In this document: positions 1 to 10,337 of the stretch, in pieces
Layout: every line of letters starts with the position of its first letter
Position numbering within the stretch: position 1 is the first letter of the stretch
Assembly (NCBI GenBank): GCA_015680685.1
Contig: MNCI01036159.1
Location: 84,319 to 114,861 of the forward strand
DNA length: 30,543 nucleotides
Direction of reading: 5' to 3'
From: Gnetum montanum
Lineage: Eukaryota > Streptophyta > Gnetopsida > Gnetales > Gnetaceae
The notes under the pieces: model-generated
Database searches by the model: none
Told to the model about the DNA's origin: nothing
What the model saw: only the letters and a program-made list of their open reading frames with translations
Position numbers and translations under genes: made by a program

Positions 1-392
1 ATAAAAATAATAAATGCATAAATAAATCACTAATCTATTCTAAGTGTTGCAAGGTTTGATCAAAAGGCTCATCTTTATTACTGTATATAGTGGTGTAGTT
101 TAGGTACAATAGTACTCAAATAAAGATTTGTACTCTTTCTGACTCTTGCTACATGCACTTATAGAAATATTCTAACTTTTAAATGAAAAAACTAAAAGAG
201 TTTTACTACAATTATGACTCTCTTCCTAGAAACATGGCTATGAGCTCATATTTATCATTTTTCTTATTAGTCTATGTCAATGGTGCCTTGTAGATGTAGC
301 AAACACTACGTCAACATGGCTCCATCCACAAGGGCTTGTCGATGAGGCCACGTTAATGGGGATCCATCAATGTGACATTTTGATGCTCATCA
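1..392 (-). repeat. E1 3' LTR, partial (cut by window start)
   Basis: This stretch aligns with the copy at about 10003-10337 and 16591-16705. Shared blocks include the run around GCATAAATAAATCA, TTTGATCAAAAGGCTC, the run ending ACTACAATTATGACT and the end block CCATCAATGTGACA. On the minus strand the LTR begins TGATGAGCATC at 392, directly after a polypurine tract. The two copies are clearly diverged, so the insertion is old. The other end of this LTR lies outside the window. Confidence 0.85.
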
Positions 393-1260
393 CCTCCCCT
401 TTGACAAATTTTCTTAATGAGGCATGGGAAGTGAAGTGCCTTCCTACCACATTCATTTTCTTTAAACCACTTCCCTATCTCTAGATAGATCAACTATGGA
501 AGGTTGATAGAGAATCTCCTACTTAGAGTAATGCATGCACCAGTAGAAACGGCAGTGATTTTTCTAGACCTCATCATGGGGTTTACGTGAAAGGTCAGAA
601 TCTTGTAGTAAATTCTTTCTACCAGTGTGAGTGCATCATACCCCTTATGGTCAATACCATAGCACTGTCGCACCTATTCCTTTTTAATGTTGGGGTTCAC
701 CTAGATTGGCATCTTAGCAAGATTCACCCTAGTTTCTAGAAATCCAAGCATTTCAATAATTTCCTACACCAAGTAGGACACTAAAATGTCTTTCATTTTG
801 ATCATTGAACTAGCTTACCTATTGTTCTAGAATAAGAATGTCTCTTCCATGTACCACTTCCTAGTGGAAGTGATAATTGGCCATATGGGAGAGGTCTTCA
901 GTTGGTCCTCCACTTCTTTAGGTGCTTGCTCTAGGAAAGAGCCAAAGTTTAACTCTTGGAGCACTATTTCTTTGGACCTTCATTAATTTGATTTGATTTA
1001 GGCAAGCTTCTATCAAGGTCACCTCAACGTTTGCTTGTTGAGCTAGTTTCTCATCTTGGTGGGAATGTTCTATTACTATTGTTGGTTCTAGAATCTAATG
1101 AATAGATTCCTCCTCGGCCTCTTCCCTAAGAGGACCTGTGATGTGAGTTGTTATTGATTCCTCTTGGCCTTGTTCTTGACCCTTTCTCATTGTTGGTCAT
1201 TTCTCCCTTTGTTGAGATTGTCCTCCTTACGTGTGTTTGCCTTTTTGTATCATTTGCGGT
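352..1260 (-). pseudogene. E1 post-pol ORF remnant (env-like or plant transposon-protein-like)
   Basis: A minus-strand frame of about 200 codons can be followed from near 990 down to a stop near 354, interrupted only by in-frame stops (about seven, mostly TAG). Upstream, to about 1260, a second frame is rich in Glu and Gln (for example EEAEEES) and appears joined by a frameshift near 970. The last part, ending LHFPCLIKKICQRGG, reads straight through the PPT into the LTR. Its ending resembles the C-terminus of the 'putative plant transposon protein' frames found after pol in Athila-type elements; this is from memory and unverified. E2 has no counterpart next to its 3' LTR. A membrane-spanning envelope protein is not demonstrated. 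Confidence 0.5.
393..403 (-). other. E1 polypurine tract (PPT)
   Basis: On the minus strand the sequence CAAAGGGGAGG immediately precedes the LTR start TGATGA. This is the expected position and composition of the plus-strand primer of an LTR retrotransposon, and it fixes both the element orientation and the LTR boundary. Confidence 0.75.
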
Positions 1261-2362
1261 CACAACACATCCATGGATTAGTAGATACAACATGTAACTT
1301 TGAATATTTGAGTAGCTTATCTTGTTAGCTAGTTACACTTGGCTAAGGTTTGACTATGGTAAATTGATTATTTTATTCTTATTATAAGTGTCATTAGAGC
1401 TCATTGAAAGAGTTTAACTTCTATAATTTGGTGTTTAAATGTTGATTTCTTAGTTAAACCTTTGTGGCTGCTTGAAAAATTCTTAAACTCTTTTTATTAA
1501 GAATGGCACATTTGTGGCCCCCATAAGTAAGAGCTTACCTTCTAGTGGCTAAAGGGTTGAAGAACAGATTGATTTGGATAAACCATTAGGAAGTTATGGG
1601 CTCTAGAAGGTTTTGGGCTTTAAAAATTTGAAAAACTCCCTTGGTGTTTGTGAACAAATGTAAAAATGTCTAAGGAGGATCACACATATTTATACAATTT
1701 TTGTGCTACATTGACAGGGTCACATATATAGGGCCTCGTATATGCATGGGGTCCATCAACAAGGCTCTATTCACAGTGTCTATAAAATAAATTTTCAAAT
1801 GTGAATATCTTAAAAAATACATGGAATTTTTGTATAAATTTGGACTCCATGGAGTGTGAAAAAATCCAAGAATATGATGAAATCATTGAAGAGGATTTTT
1901 AAAAGCTCATACATTCAAAAAATTGATAAAGAATATGTGCATTAAAAAAAATGTGTAAAGAAGCACATGGTTGGATGCAAAAGATGGATGTACAAAATAT
2001 TTTTATTGCAAGAATGCCTAAGGATAAGGTGCTTAATGAACCCAACCAAGAGATATGCAAGTGGATCCTCCCCATAGTAGGCATATGCCTTGTTTGTCCT
2101 TGCATAAACTTAACCTTAGTAGTTTCTAAGCCACATAGGTGATTAATGGTTGATGAATATTAAGGATCAAAACTTGGAAGATTCTAGCCAAGAATTGAAG
2201 TATGCCAAAAAAAGATACTAAATCAAGAACATGGACACTGACAATGAGGTGAGTTACAGGTAACATAGATGGATGATGGAGAAGGTGGAATCGAATTATG
2301 AATTAAGGTCATAAGAAGTATCTTGTGGATTTTGTGGTTAAATGACATGAGAAGATCCATCC

Positions 2363-2659
2363 TTAGTTTAGACCAAAACCAACTACTTTCAGTGACTTCA
2401 CATCACCACTCCAAGCTCGATCTACCTCCTCAAGACACAAGAGTGGTTTCACAAAATAACCAGTATTCCATAAAGAAAAGAAAAGTAGGAAGTGAGAGAG
2501 GGCCTTAGTTAGAGGTGACCTTAAGGCATGGGTAACATGTCTTTCTAGTCCCATAACTAGTGCTTGTAGCTTATTTATTTTTCTAATGGTGTGGTTTGAA
2601 TTTTCATCATGTTTGTGTTTTTTTCTTTTTTTTTTCTTTTTGGATGGGAACCACACCAT
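2363..2659 (-). pseudogene. Conserved 98-codon frame in E1 3' spacer, function unknown
   Basis: An open minus-strand frame starts with a lysine-rich run (SKKKKKRKKHKH) from an A-rich tract. It continues KINKLQALVMGLERHVTH, then SPLTKALSHFLLFF, and ends VVGFGLN. The equivalent E2 stretch (about 14550-14790, plus strand) gives KINRLQALVMRLERKVTH, one stop, SPLTKALPHFLLFF and later EVGFGLD in the same frame up to a small indel. Several differences between the copies are synonymous (CTA/TTG, TCA/TCC, CTC/CTT). The hydrophobic run could be membrane-associated. I do not recognise the product. It could also be conserved as RNA rather than protein. Confidence 0.3.
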
Positions 2660-3307
2660 GAAAAGACTTTATTTAACTTCCTATTATTGGTTGATATAGA
2701 ATGGTAATAAGTCTATGAAAACACTCAAGAACTCAAGCAAGTAGAAGAGTACAAAGTGTATTGAGTCCCCTTGAAGTCACACCCTATGCAAATGTTTGAA
2801 TCCTTCCCAACTCTAGAAACTACCAAGCTTGAAAATTTATTAGAAGTTTATTTCATGAAAAGGGACCTTAAACTTCCAAAAAAATGAAAACCATAGAGCT
2901 TGTGGATGGGTGGATGCCATGGACTCATTACCTATTCCATGAAAAAGAAACCATGACTTAGCCATTGGTACAAAAATTTAGAAATAGAAATTAGACATTA
3001 GCAAACAAAATGTTAAGCACAAACCACCATTAGTAACAACTACTGCACCATAGGGTCCTTTTGGCATAAAGTGTGTTTATTAACAAAAATTAGAAAATCA
3101 CATTAAAAATAAAGTAAAATATATAAGAAATGCTAAAATATTTAAGAACAATTAAATGTAATAATGATGGTATAAAGAAAAATAGTGTAAAATAGGAAGA
3201 AGTTTTAAAATCAAAAATATGTAAAATAAACAATTTGAAAAAGAAAAATATGTAAAAAAAAAAATTGAAAACTGACTAGCCATGTATGTGATTAGCATGA
3301 ATGGCCA

Positions 3308-3321
3308 TCTCCCCCACAATT
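3308..3321 (-). other. Possible internal polypurine motif of E1
   Basis: The minus strand reads CAATTGTGGGGGAG at the point where the integrase reading frame has ended. A GTGGGGG motif sits at the equivalent place in E2 (13742-13748). A purine-rich motif after pol could act as a second plus-strand primer, but this is inference. Confidence 0.3.
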
Positions 3322-3598
3322 GAGTTGGAGGAGGAGATTTAAAAAATTAAGGTATTTGTTGCACTGGCTTGTTTCAGCTCATGGAAAGGCTTTATCTATT
3401 GGATGTTGGTAAACTACTTTTTGTTTGGGCTTTTAGATTTGTATATGATCATGGTAGTAGAAGGAAATGTTTCATCAATTATATAAGGCCCCTTTCACAA
3501 TGTTTAGAATTTGGTTTTTTGTGGTACGTGTGTGGGATTCTAATAGATAAATTATCTCTTAGTTGAAATTTCACTTTCTATATTCTAAGATCATGTCA

Positions 3599-4470
3599 TT
3601 ACTTGTTTAATGCCTTATACACTTCATTCAAAGACAAGGCCACCAATTGATTTTTGTCTAGTACATTTAGGTTGATGAGTCTTTCTTTTTTTTCTAGACT
3701 TAGGTCAAGGTCAAGGTCAAGGTCATAGGTCATTGAAAGTGTATGGAGCTTGAATTGAATTGGGAGCATTGGAAGTTTTTCATTCACTAGCTTATAGGGA
3801 GAGTAAGTAATAAGGAGTTTTCATGTTGAGAAATAGCCCCAAAGGGCATCGTTGAGTTTTGTGCTCCATTCTATCCTATATTTGCTAATAGTTCTTGTTA
3901 GAATCTTTGTGATCTTCCTGTTAGTCACCTCTTCTTGACTGTTGGCTTCGGGGGTGATAGGGTGTTGTTAATTTATGTTCAACCCCCAAGAATTGCATGA
4001 TTTCTCAAAAAGAGGCACCTATAAAATGAGTTCCATTTTCATAAATTAGTGCACATGCCATCCCAAACCTATTCAAAGCATTTTGTTGTACAAACCCAGT
4101 AGTAATGGAAGATGTATAGTTGATGATGTCTACTTCTTTTACCCATTTGGTACAGTAGTCAATGATAACAATTATATATGCATTCCCATTGGACAGGGGT
4201 GTGATGGGACCCATGAAGTCATTGCCCTAGTTGTCAAACAATTCTAGTGGTTGAATCCATTATTGAGGATCCTCAAATTGTGTGGTCATCCCACCATCTC
4301 ATTGACAACATTCATAGGATTGGATAAATTGGTTGGCATCCCTCAAGATTATGTGCCAATAGTATCCTATAATCAAGACTTTTATGCCTATGCATCTCTT
4401 GGCATAGTGCCCCCATAAGAACCCTCATGATCATCTTGGAAAATGTGCAATTGATCTACATCAGGTACAC
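3599..4470 (-). pseudogene. E1 integrase, decayed
   Basis: Integrase joins the element cDNA to host DNA. The minus strand shows an N-terminal zinc-binding remnant (GHYAKRC, then YYWHIILRDAN and SYECCQ), the core start DFMGPITPLSNGNAY with VIIDYCTKWV, and then CALIYENGTHFIGASF followed by a stop. The first catalytic Asp (DFMGP) is kept, the second is Glu (YENG where DNG is usual), and the catalytic Glu region near TTPYHPRSQQ is disrupted. The C-terminal tail contains DLDLDLDL, encoded by a short AAGGTC repeat (3708-3730), and ends LSLNEVYKALNK. No chromodomain is seen. Several stops and shifts make it non-functional. Confidence 0.85.
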
Positions 4471-4729
4471 CTGAATGAACCATGCTATTGGCCATACCTT
4501 GTAAAGGTGTCCATTGATTTTCATGAAGTGCTTAGCTTGATGAAGAAATTTTTGTTTCTTCCTATGGTCATGATCTTGTGGCATCTACTAAGTGAGAAGA
4601 GAAGTGCGGATGCCATCATACCATTTTGGCTATGCGAGCATTTGTTTATTTATTATAGTAGCAAAGAGAAGTTCATCAAGAAATTGATCAAAGAGTAGAC
4701 TCTCCTTTTCTTTATTATTACATCATAAT

Positions 4730-5170
4730 CGAGACAAGTGATTAATGACCAAATTATAAGTCCCCTTTTGATCTACCATTATAAGATCAAATTTTTGCAA
4801 GATCACCAACCACCATATAACACAAGGGAATTGTAATTAGTGTGTACAAATACTTTATATCCAAGCACATAGTGCTTAATCGTTTCCAGAGCATACACCA
4901 CCATTATCAGTTCTTTCTCTATGGTGGTGTAATTCAATTATGCACCAAAAATGTTTCAACTTGTGTAGTGGATGTAATATGGACATTTCTTATCATCCAA
5001 CTACATAAGCATAGCTCCCAAGGTGTAGTTAGATGCATTTGTCATGATATGGAATGGTCTGAACCAATCAGGTGCTCATAGAATTGGAGTCTCTATGAGC
5101 TTCTATTTGAGGCACTAGAATGCATTTTTACATTCCTTGGTCTAGAGGAAGGGAGTATCTTTCTTTGTTA
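4730..5170 (-). pseudogene. E1 RNase H domain, decayed
   Basis: This domain degrades the RNA strand during reverse transcription and follows RT in gypsy pol. The minus strand shows the RT-RNase H connection (KECKNAF-like block near 5140), then MTNASNYTLGAML, where the family usually has MTDAS: the first catalytic Asp has become Asn (GAT to AAT). Further on TTIEKELIMVVYALE retains the catalytic Glu, followed by KHYVLGYKVFVHT, where a later catalytic Asp is also replaced by Asn (HTNYNSL for HTDH-like). Stops interrupt the frame several times. Confidence 0.75.
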
Positions 5171-5394
5171 GCTCAACCAATAGTTTCATAGTTTAGAGAG
5201 AAATTCTCTATGAATCTCTGGTAGTAACCAGTGTGTCTAAGGAATGATGAAACATATTTGATAGTTTCTATTTGGTAAGTGATTCTTTGGATGATCCTTA
5301 TCTTTTTAGGATCTACCTTGATCCCTTCCTACAAACTTCAGTTCCCTAATACAATGACCTCTTAGATCATGAGATGGATCTTTTTCTAATTGAG

Positions 5395-5955
5395 CTATAG
5401 ATTTGTCTCCAAACATCTTTTTAGTACTTTCTTAAGGTGGTCTAAGGCTCGCTTGAAGGTAGCACCATAAGTGGAGAAGTCATCCATGAAGAATTCCACT
5501 TTGCTACCTATATGTTGGTTAAAGATTCTTAAGACTAAACATTGAAAAGTGGTGGGAGCATTACACAGACCAAAAGGCATCTTGCAATATGCAAAGGTTC
5601 CCCAAAAACTTGTGAATATTATTTTTGCCTGATCTTCTGGTGCAATTTGGATTTGGTTATAGCCACTATAACCATCTAGAAAACTATAATAGTAATGTCC
5701 AAATATGGTGTCTAACACCTGATCAATGAATTACAATAGAAAATGATCTTTGAATGTTGCCATGGTTAACAGCCTAAAGTCAATACAAACCAATCATTTG
5801 CCACCTCTCTTTAGTACTTTCATGAGTAGGCTGACCCACTTGCTATCCAAAATGGGTAGATGAACCTTGCCTTAAGGATTTGCTCAATATTTGCCTTGAT
5901 AATTTTCTTTAATTTTGGATTGAACCACCATTATGGTTGCCTCCTTAGCTTCATG
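5395..5955 (-). pseudogene. E1 reverse transcriptase, decayed
   Basis: Reverse transcriptase copies the element RNA into cDNA. The clearest part (5718-5395) is open for 107 codons and holds YSFLDGYSGYNQIQIAPEDQ, MPFGLCNAPTTFQ and the active-site block EFFMDDFSTYG, with both catalytic Asp residues at 5477-5491. Upstream, to about 5955, the N-terminal fingers region survives in several frames: NPKLKK, IYPFWIASG, LVCIDFR and the DHF..FIDQVLDT block before the open part. The CNAPTTFQ and MDDFS forms fit Athila-type RTs better than Tat-type ones. The upstream part has frameshifts and stops, so no full protein is possible. Confidence 0.9.
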
Positions 5956-6519
5956 GATGGATTAGTGTAAATGTAATGCTAGCATATCTGTGGATCTATT
6001 CTAATGAGTTTAAGATACGACCAAGGAAAGGCTATTGGCCATTTGTTGATCACTTTTAATAGTTTTGCTTTCTCCTCAAGAGAAATTTTGGCATTCAGTA
6101 TAACTGGCTTGCCATTCTTAAAAAATGCATATTCTAGATCAACAAGTAAAGTTTTCAACTCTAGGGGATCTTGTTTAAAATTTTCAAGGATTTCAGGCTA
6201 TTCCCAATTGATATTAGCATTTTAATCATTAGAGAGTTGGTGATGAACTTGCTCTTATTCATCTATGCCTATGAAATAAGCCCATGTTAGGCTCTCAGTA
6301 GGTTCCATGTGCATTATGCTACTATCAAGGTCATCAGCAACTAGGTGTTCTCTTGTTTTGTGGCTACTATGTATAGACACCTTTGACTATCTTCCTAACA
6401 TGCATAATACTTGCATGCAAAAATAGATGCTTGTTTCATGGACTAGAGTTTTTACATGCAATTTCACCTTGTATTATTGTACGCAATGCATGGAACTTGT
6501 CTCTTCTTGATCTTCCCAA

Positions 6520-6900
6520 AGGCATTTTATTTAGATATCTCCAAGGAAAGATCTCTTATGCCCATTCTTGTATCAACAATTCTTAACCGTGCCTTTCCCG
6601 TAATGATTGGGAAGTCCCCCTTACAGTTCTTAACCTTGATTACTAAGAAATTGATAGGATAAGACCATCCAAAGATAGTGGTCATAATGTCTTTGATTAT
6701 TTCCAATGGAATAGTGATGGACTAATCTACTGATTCTAATCTTATATTGTTCTTCTTGAGAGGTAGCAAGTTCTAGGTAGTATACATCTCATGATAAATC
6801 AAGTTCAGACTAGAACTTGAATTAAGAAGAGCCTTACATAGTTTATTCCTAGCAATCTACAAATAGATAATAGGAATTTTAGGATTAGCTAATTTTCTAG
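6520..6900 (-). pseudogene. E1 retropepsin-like protease, decayed
   Basis: The aspartic protease cuts the element polyprotein. On the minus strand, ALLNSSSSLNLI (6798-6834) stands where the family has an ALLDxGSSxNLI active site, so the catalytic Asp has become Asn. It follows a hydrophobic lead-in (NPKIPIIYL) and is followed by SITIPLEIIKDI and then DFPIITGKARLRIVDTRMGI, matching the P-I-x-GRPFL region with the Arg-Pro lost. Two stops lie between the lead-in and the active-site block. It sits between gag and RT as expected. Confidence 0.7.
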
Positions 6901-6909
6901 GAAGGTTAC

Positions 6910-9403
6910 TAGTGTAGATCCAATCAGATATGGCATGAGTAAGCATAATAGTATGGATTTTGGGGAGCATTTGTTTTGAAGGGGACCCAATGAAATGGTT
7001 TGTAGAGGATGAAGCAGGAGTAGGGTGATCATCTGCCTAAGTCTGTGAGGTCTTAGTAGGGCTGTTAGTTTGGAAGAATGATCTTTTATGAGCATGATAT
7101 TTCAAACCCTTCAGTTGATGAATCGATTGTAGATTAATAACCCTAGTAGCATTATGTTGCTATGGCTAGGTTGGAAGTTCATCCCACATGGATGGAGTAG
7201 GTGGTAGTTGCATTGAGGGTGGAGGAATAAGTGTAGGAATAGAAGGAGGATACGGATGAAATGTGGCATCCCTCCTGGAATGTAAAGAATGAGCTTTGTA
7301 GTATTCAAAAGGGTAGTAGTAATGTTGAAAAGGAGAAATGTAATTGGAGTCACGTGGAGACTATGGTTGCTAAATGTACTATCCGTATGGATCTAGTTTC
7401 CAGTAAGAGTATTTTTGCCTTGGTGGTAGCATCCCCCATGACTATGGTTGGTGCCACTATTGATATTACTCATACAATTGTGCTAGAGTTTCACTTGGAT
7501 AATATTGTTGTTGTTGATTGAACTTCCTAGGATTTCCTTGAGGGTAAGGCAATCTTCTGTATGTTTTCTCTTTTACTAGTCTTGGATTTAGAGCATATAC
7601 CCCAGACTCCTATAAGTCTGATACAATGGGGAAACATCTCTTAGGATGTTCATATTAGCAAATTTCACACCCAACGTCATCATCTAATTCAGTTTCTACA
7701 ACTTCATCTACTACTACAATCTTATCCTTACCCCTTTAGTAGGCACATTTAGCTTCTTTCTACCTCCTATGGTTACGATCACTACTATGCTTGCTTGATT
7801 GTTTGGTGATTTTTAGCATATTTTGGAATTTTTCATCCAATGACTCCCACATTTTATCCACATTAACCAAAATCTCAAACATAGATTCTTGGATTACCAA
7901 GGTCTTTTTGTTTACCACCTCAACAAGTGGTGATTCCTCCTCACTATCACAAAATCAAACTTTTCTTTTTCTAATGGAAGTTTCCCTATTGTATTCCTCT
8001 ATACTTTTGTGTTTTTTCAACTCTCCTTCTTCTTTTACTACCTACTTAATTAGCCTTTGAATTTGATGGGCTCTAAGTTTGGATAGTCTCCCTTGGGCAT
8101 AGAACCCAAGAGTTCTTCTTGTTTGTAGTCTAAGTCCATCTATGATATGACAAAGGTTTTCTCACTGATTATAACCATGGCTAGGACATTGATGTATGAG
8201 AGAATAGTATTTTCCCATGGTAGCATTCAAGGGTTCATGGTTTCCTTGCTTCCATCATTGGATCTACCTTCTCAGATTAGACATTTTGGAGTATGTTTGA
8301 TACTTATTGTTAAATAGCTCTAGTATTGTACTCCACTTGTAGATGGATTCTAGGTCCAAGGATCACTACTAGCTTTTTTCTTCCTTAATGAGTGTCTTAG
8401 GAAATAGATTTAATTTTTGTCAATCATTTTTGATATTTTGTAAGGTATAGGCATCATGAAAATCTTAGAGACGTGTTTGTGGATCATAGTTATATTCCCC
8501 TTCAAATCTAGGAATATTGTTCATATCAAGTCATTTGATTCAACTATTTTTAACATGGCTAGTTAGAATTTTTATGGCCTTTACAATATTTTGCATGCTT
8601 TGTGTTACTAGAAAAGGCTCATCATCATCATTATTTTGATGATTTTGATGATGTCCTTTGCTACCCCTTCATTCATTGTGGGCCTAGTGATCATCATTAT
8701 TGTCTCACTATTTATCTCCATTATGGTTAATCTTTCTATAGCATTTGTCAAAACCAGAAGAGGAAGAAAAAGATGTAGATGAAGAGGATAAAGAGGTAGG
8801 AGTATTGCCACCACCATGGTATCTACCAACTCCTCTTTGATTTTCATGGCCACATTCATTAGTTTTCTTATCCTCTTGATGCTTATCTATGCCCCTACCT
8901 TGATTGCCATCTTTACTTGAACTTGGATTATTGATTGTAGACCATAGATTCAAGGTTTCATCCCAATCACTAGTAACAAGGGATGGAGAATTCTCATGTT
9001 GAGAGCTCATAGAGGGAGGGTCCCCATTGTCATCTTGGTTAAGTAGGAACAAGAGAATGCTGAAATATTTTTCCTTCATTAATTCATGATGCTTCTCTTG
9101 GTGTCAATCTCTCTTGTGTTGTGTTTCAGTGCGATGGTAGTCTTGGTAGTCATAATCATGCACAACATACTCCTCTTGAAGATCTTAAATGCCCAACCTC
9201 TTAAGAGTTTGAAGCAACATCACAAGCATAGATCAATAAGGAAGCATTACAATGTTACCTTCCATATCATGCCATCGCAATTGTTTATCCTAATGTAGGT
9301 TGAAGGTGAAGTCAAGCACATACTCATCTGGATGAATATATACCATCTTGCATTATTGAGGGACTAGCTATTTAGTATCATCACTCTTGTGAGAATAAGA
9401 CAT
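6910..9403 (-). pseudogene. E1 gag polyprotein, decayed
   Basis: Gag forms the particle coat and binds the RNA. The likely start is the ATG at 9403-9401 (MSYSHKSDD), 135 bp after the primer site. A low-complexity Ser-rich stretch (SSSSTSFSSSSGF, near 8780) leads into the conserved gag core: DMNNIPRFEGEYNYDPQ, then ILELFNNKYQT, WKQGNHEPLNA, CPSHGY and HIIDGL. A zinc knuckle lies at 7634-7669 (CEIC, stop, YEHPKRCFP) and a Gln/Tyr/Pro-rich tail follows. The same core, motif for motif, is found in E2 gag (11255-13730). There are more than ten in-frame stops, many at Trp or Gln positions, plus frameshifts. Confidence 0.85.
7634..7669 (-). other. Zinc knuckle of E1 gag
   Basis: The minus strand reads Cys-Glu-Ile-Cys, a stop, Tyr-Glu-His, then Cys after three residues. 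This is a CCHC knuckle of gag nucleocapsid, aligned with E2's CGICIYDHPNNHCP. Confidence 0.7.
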
Positions 9404-9537
9404 TTTATAATAAAAATAAAGTATTAGTATTCTTATGTGATTATATTATTTGTGAGAATGATTTTGACCTTAGGGTTCATCTAATGATGTTAATGATGCT
9501 CACTAAACCTAGATAGTGTACATTTCAAACAAAAAGA

Positions 9538-9556
9538 GTCCCGGACAATGGCACTA
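9538..9556 (-). other. E1 primer binding site (tRNA-Asp type)
   Basis: The minus strand reads TAGTGCCATTGTCCGGGAC, starting one base after the LTR terminus CA. It agrees at 14 of 19 positions with the complement of the plant tRNA-Asp 3' end (TGGCGCCGTTGCCGGGGAC, from memory). Four of the five differences are C-to-T or G-to-A, as expected for methylation decay. Athila-type elements commonly use tRNA-Asp. Confidence 0.75.
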
Positions 9557-9557
9557 A

Positions 9558-10337
9558 TGATAAGTGGTCAAGGTATCCATATGTCCAACCATATGAATCA
9601 TGAAGTGTTCATGCATGATCTAGTCAAATTCTATAGACTCCATGTTTTTTAGTACACTAGTCTTCTAAGAAGTGAACTTTGCCCTAATAGTCATTCGTTG
9701 TCTCCTCAATTACACTTGTGATGCACAAGGTATGGTTAAGTGTAATTGAGGCATATGATTTTTATTATATTATGTTCTATGTTTTTGGTGCTTAAAATAG
9801 AGAAATTAATTAATTTAATAACTAATTTAATTTAACTTACTAACTAATCTCTAACTAGTCCTAACATAAGCAATAACACTATTGGGATTACCAAGCGAAT
9901 ACATGTTTATGCTTGAAGTGGTCATACTTATGTATTTATTCTATTTAGCTTAATTAATTAGTTAATGACTTGAAATATAATTTGGATTAATTAATTACAT
10001 AATTACTAAAAGTAATAAATGCATAAATGAATCATTAATCTATTCTAAGTATTTCATGGTTTGATCAAAAGGCTCGTCTTTATTGCCCTTCATACTAGTG
10101 TATTCAAGTACAACGATGCTTGAATAAAGATGCATATACTTTCTAACTCCTATTATGGGCACTCAAAAAAATATTCTAACTCTCATATGAAAAAACTACT
10201 AGAGCTCTACTACAATTATGACTTTACCTCTCTAAACATGGTTTGTGAGCATGTATTTATAGATTTTATTACAACGCTACATTGACAGGGCCCCATAGAT
10301 ATAGTAAAAACTACATTGAGATGGCCCCATTGATGGG
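9558..10337 (-). repeat. E1 5' LTR, first part (before E2 insertion)
   Basis: On the plus strand it begins TGATAAGTGG right beside the primer site and runs to the E2 insertion at 10338. The part from about 10003 aligns with the window start copy (1 onwards). It continues after E2 at 16591. Total LTR length is about 895 bp without E2. Its promoter strand is minus; a TATA-like CTATAAATAC lies at about 10253-10263. When reverse-complemented, it shares several blocks with the E2 LTR, including GTTAGAATATTTTTTTGAG and AGAATAGATTAATG. Confidence 0.85.
10253..10263 (-). promoter_or_regulatory. TATA-like box in E1 5' LTR
   Basis: The minus strand reads TCTATAAATACATG at this point. The related E2 LTR has TTATAAATATAG at the matching place, about 100 bp from its start. 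It is probably the core of the Pol II LTR promoter. Confidence 0.5.

Larger units (their letters stand above)
1261..3598 (-). other. E1 spacer between integrase and post-pol frame
   Basis: About 2.3 kb without a long open frame. On the minus strand it starts after the integrase, passes a GTGGGGGAG motif (3308-3321), continues as a T-rich stretch with many TTTTACATATTTTT-like runs, and then contains a block conserved in E2 (2290-2660 matches about 14370-14850; weaker matches reach about 1980). E2 carries the same succession of blocks in the same order, so this spacer is a heritable part of the family and not random flank. Confidence 0.6.

Noticed and set aside
1899-2142. Overlapping 60-70 codon frames on both strands
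   Set aside because: They are short, lack motifs, lie in the E1 spacer, and mirror each other, as expected by chance.
10333-10337. A 5-bp target duplication for E2 (ATGGG against TAGGG or AGGGG near 16586)
   Set aside because: The matches need shifts and mismatches and the LTR end is uncertain, so no duplication is claimed.
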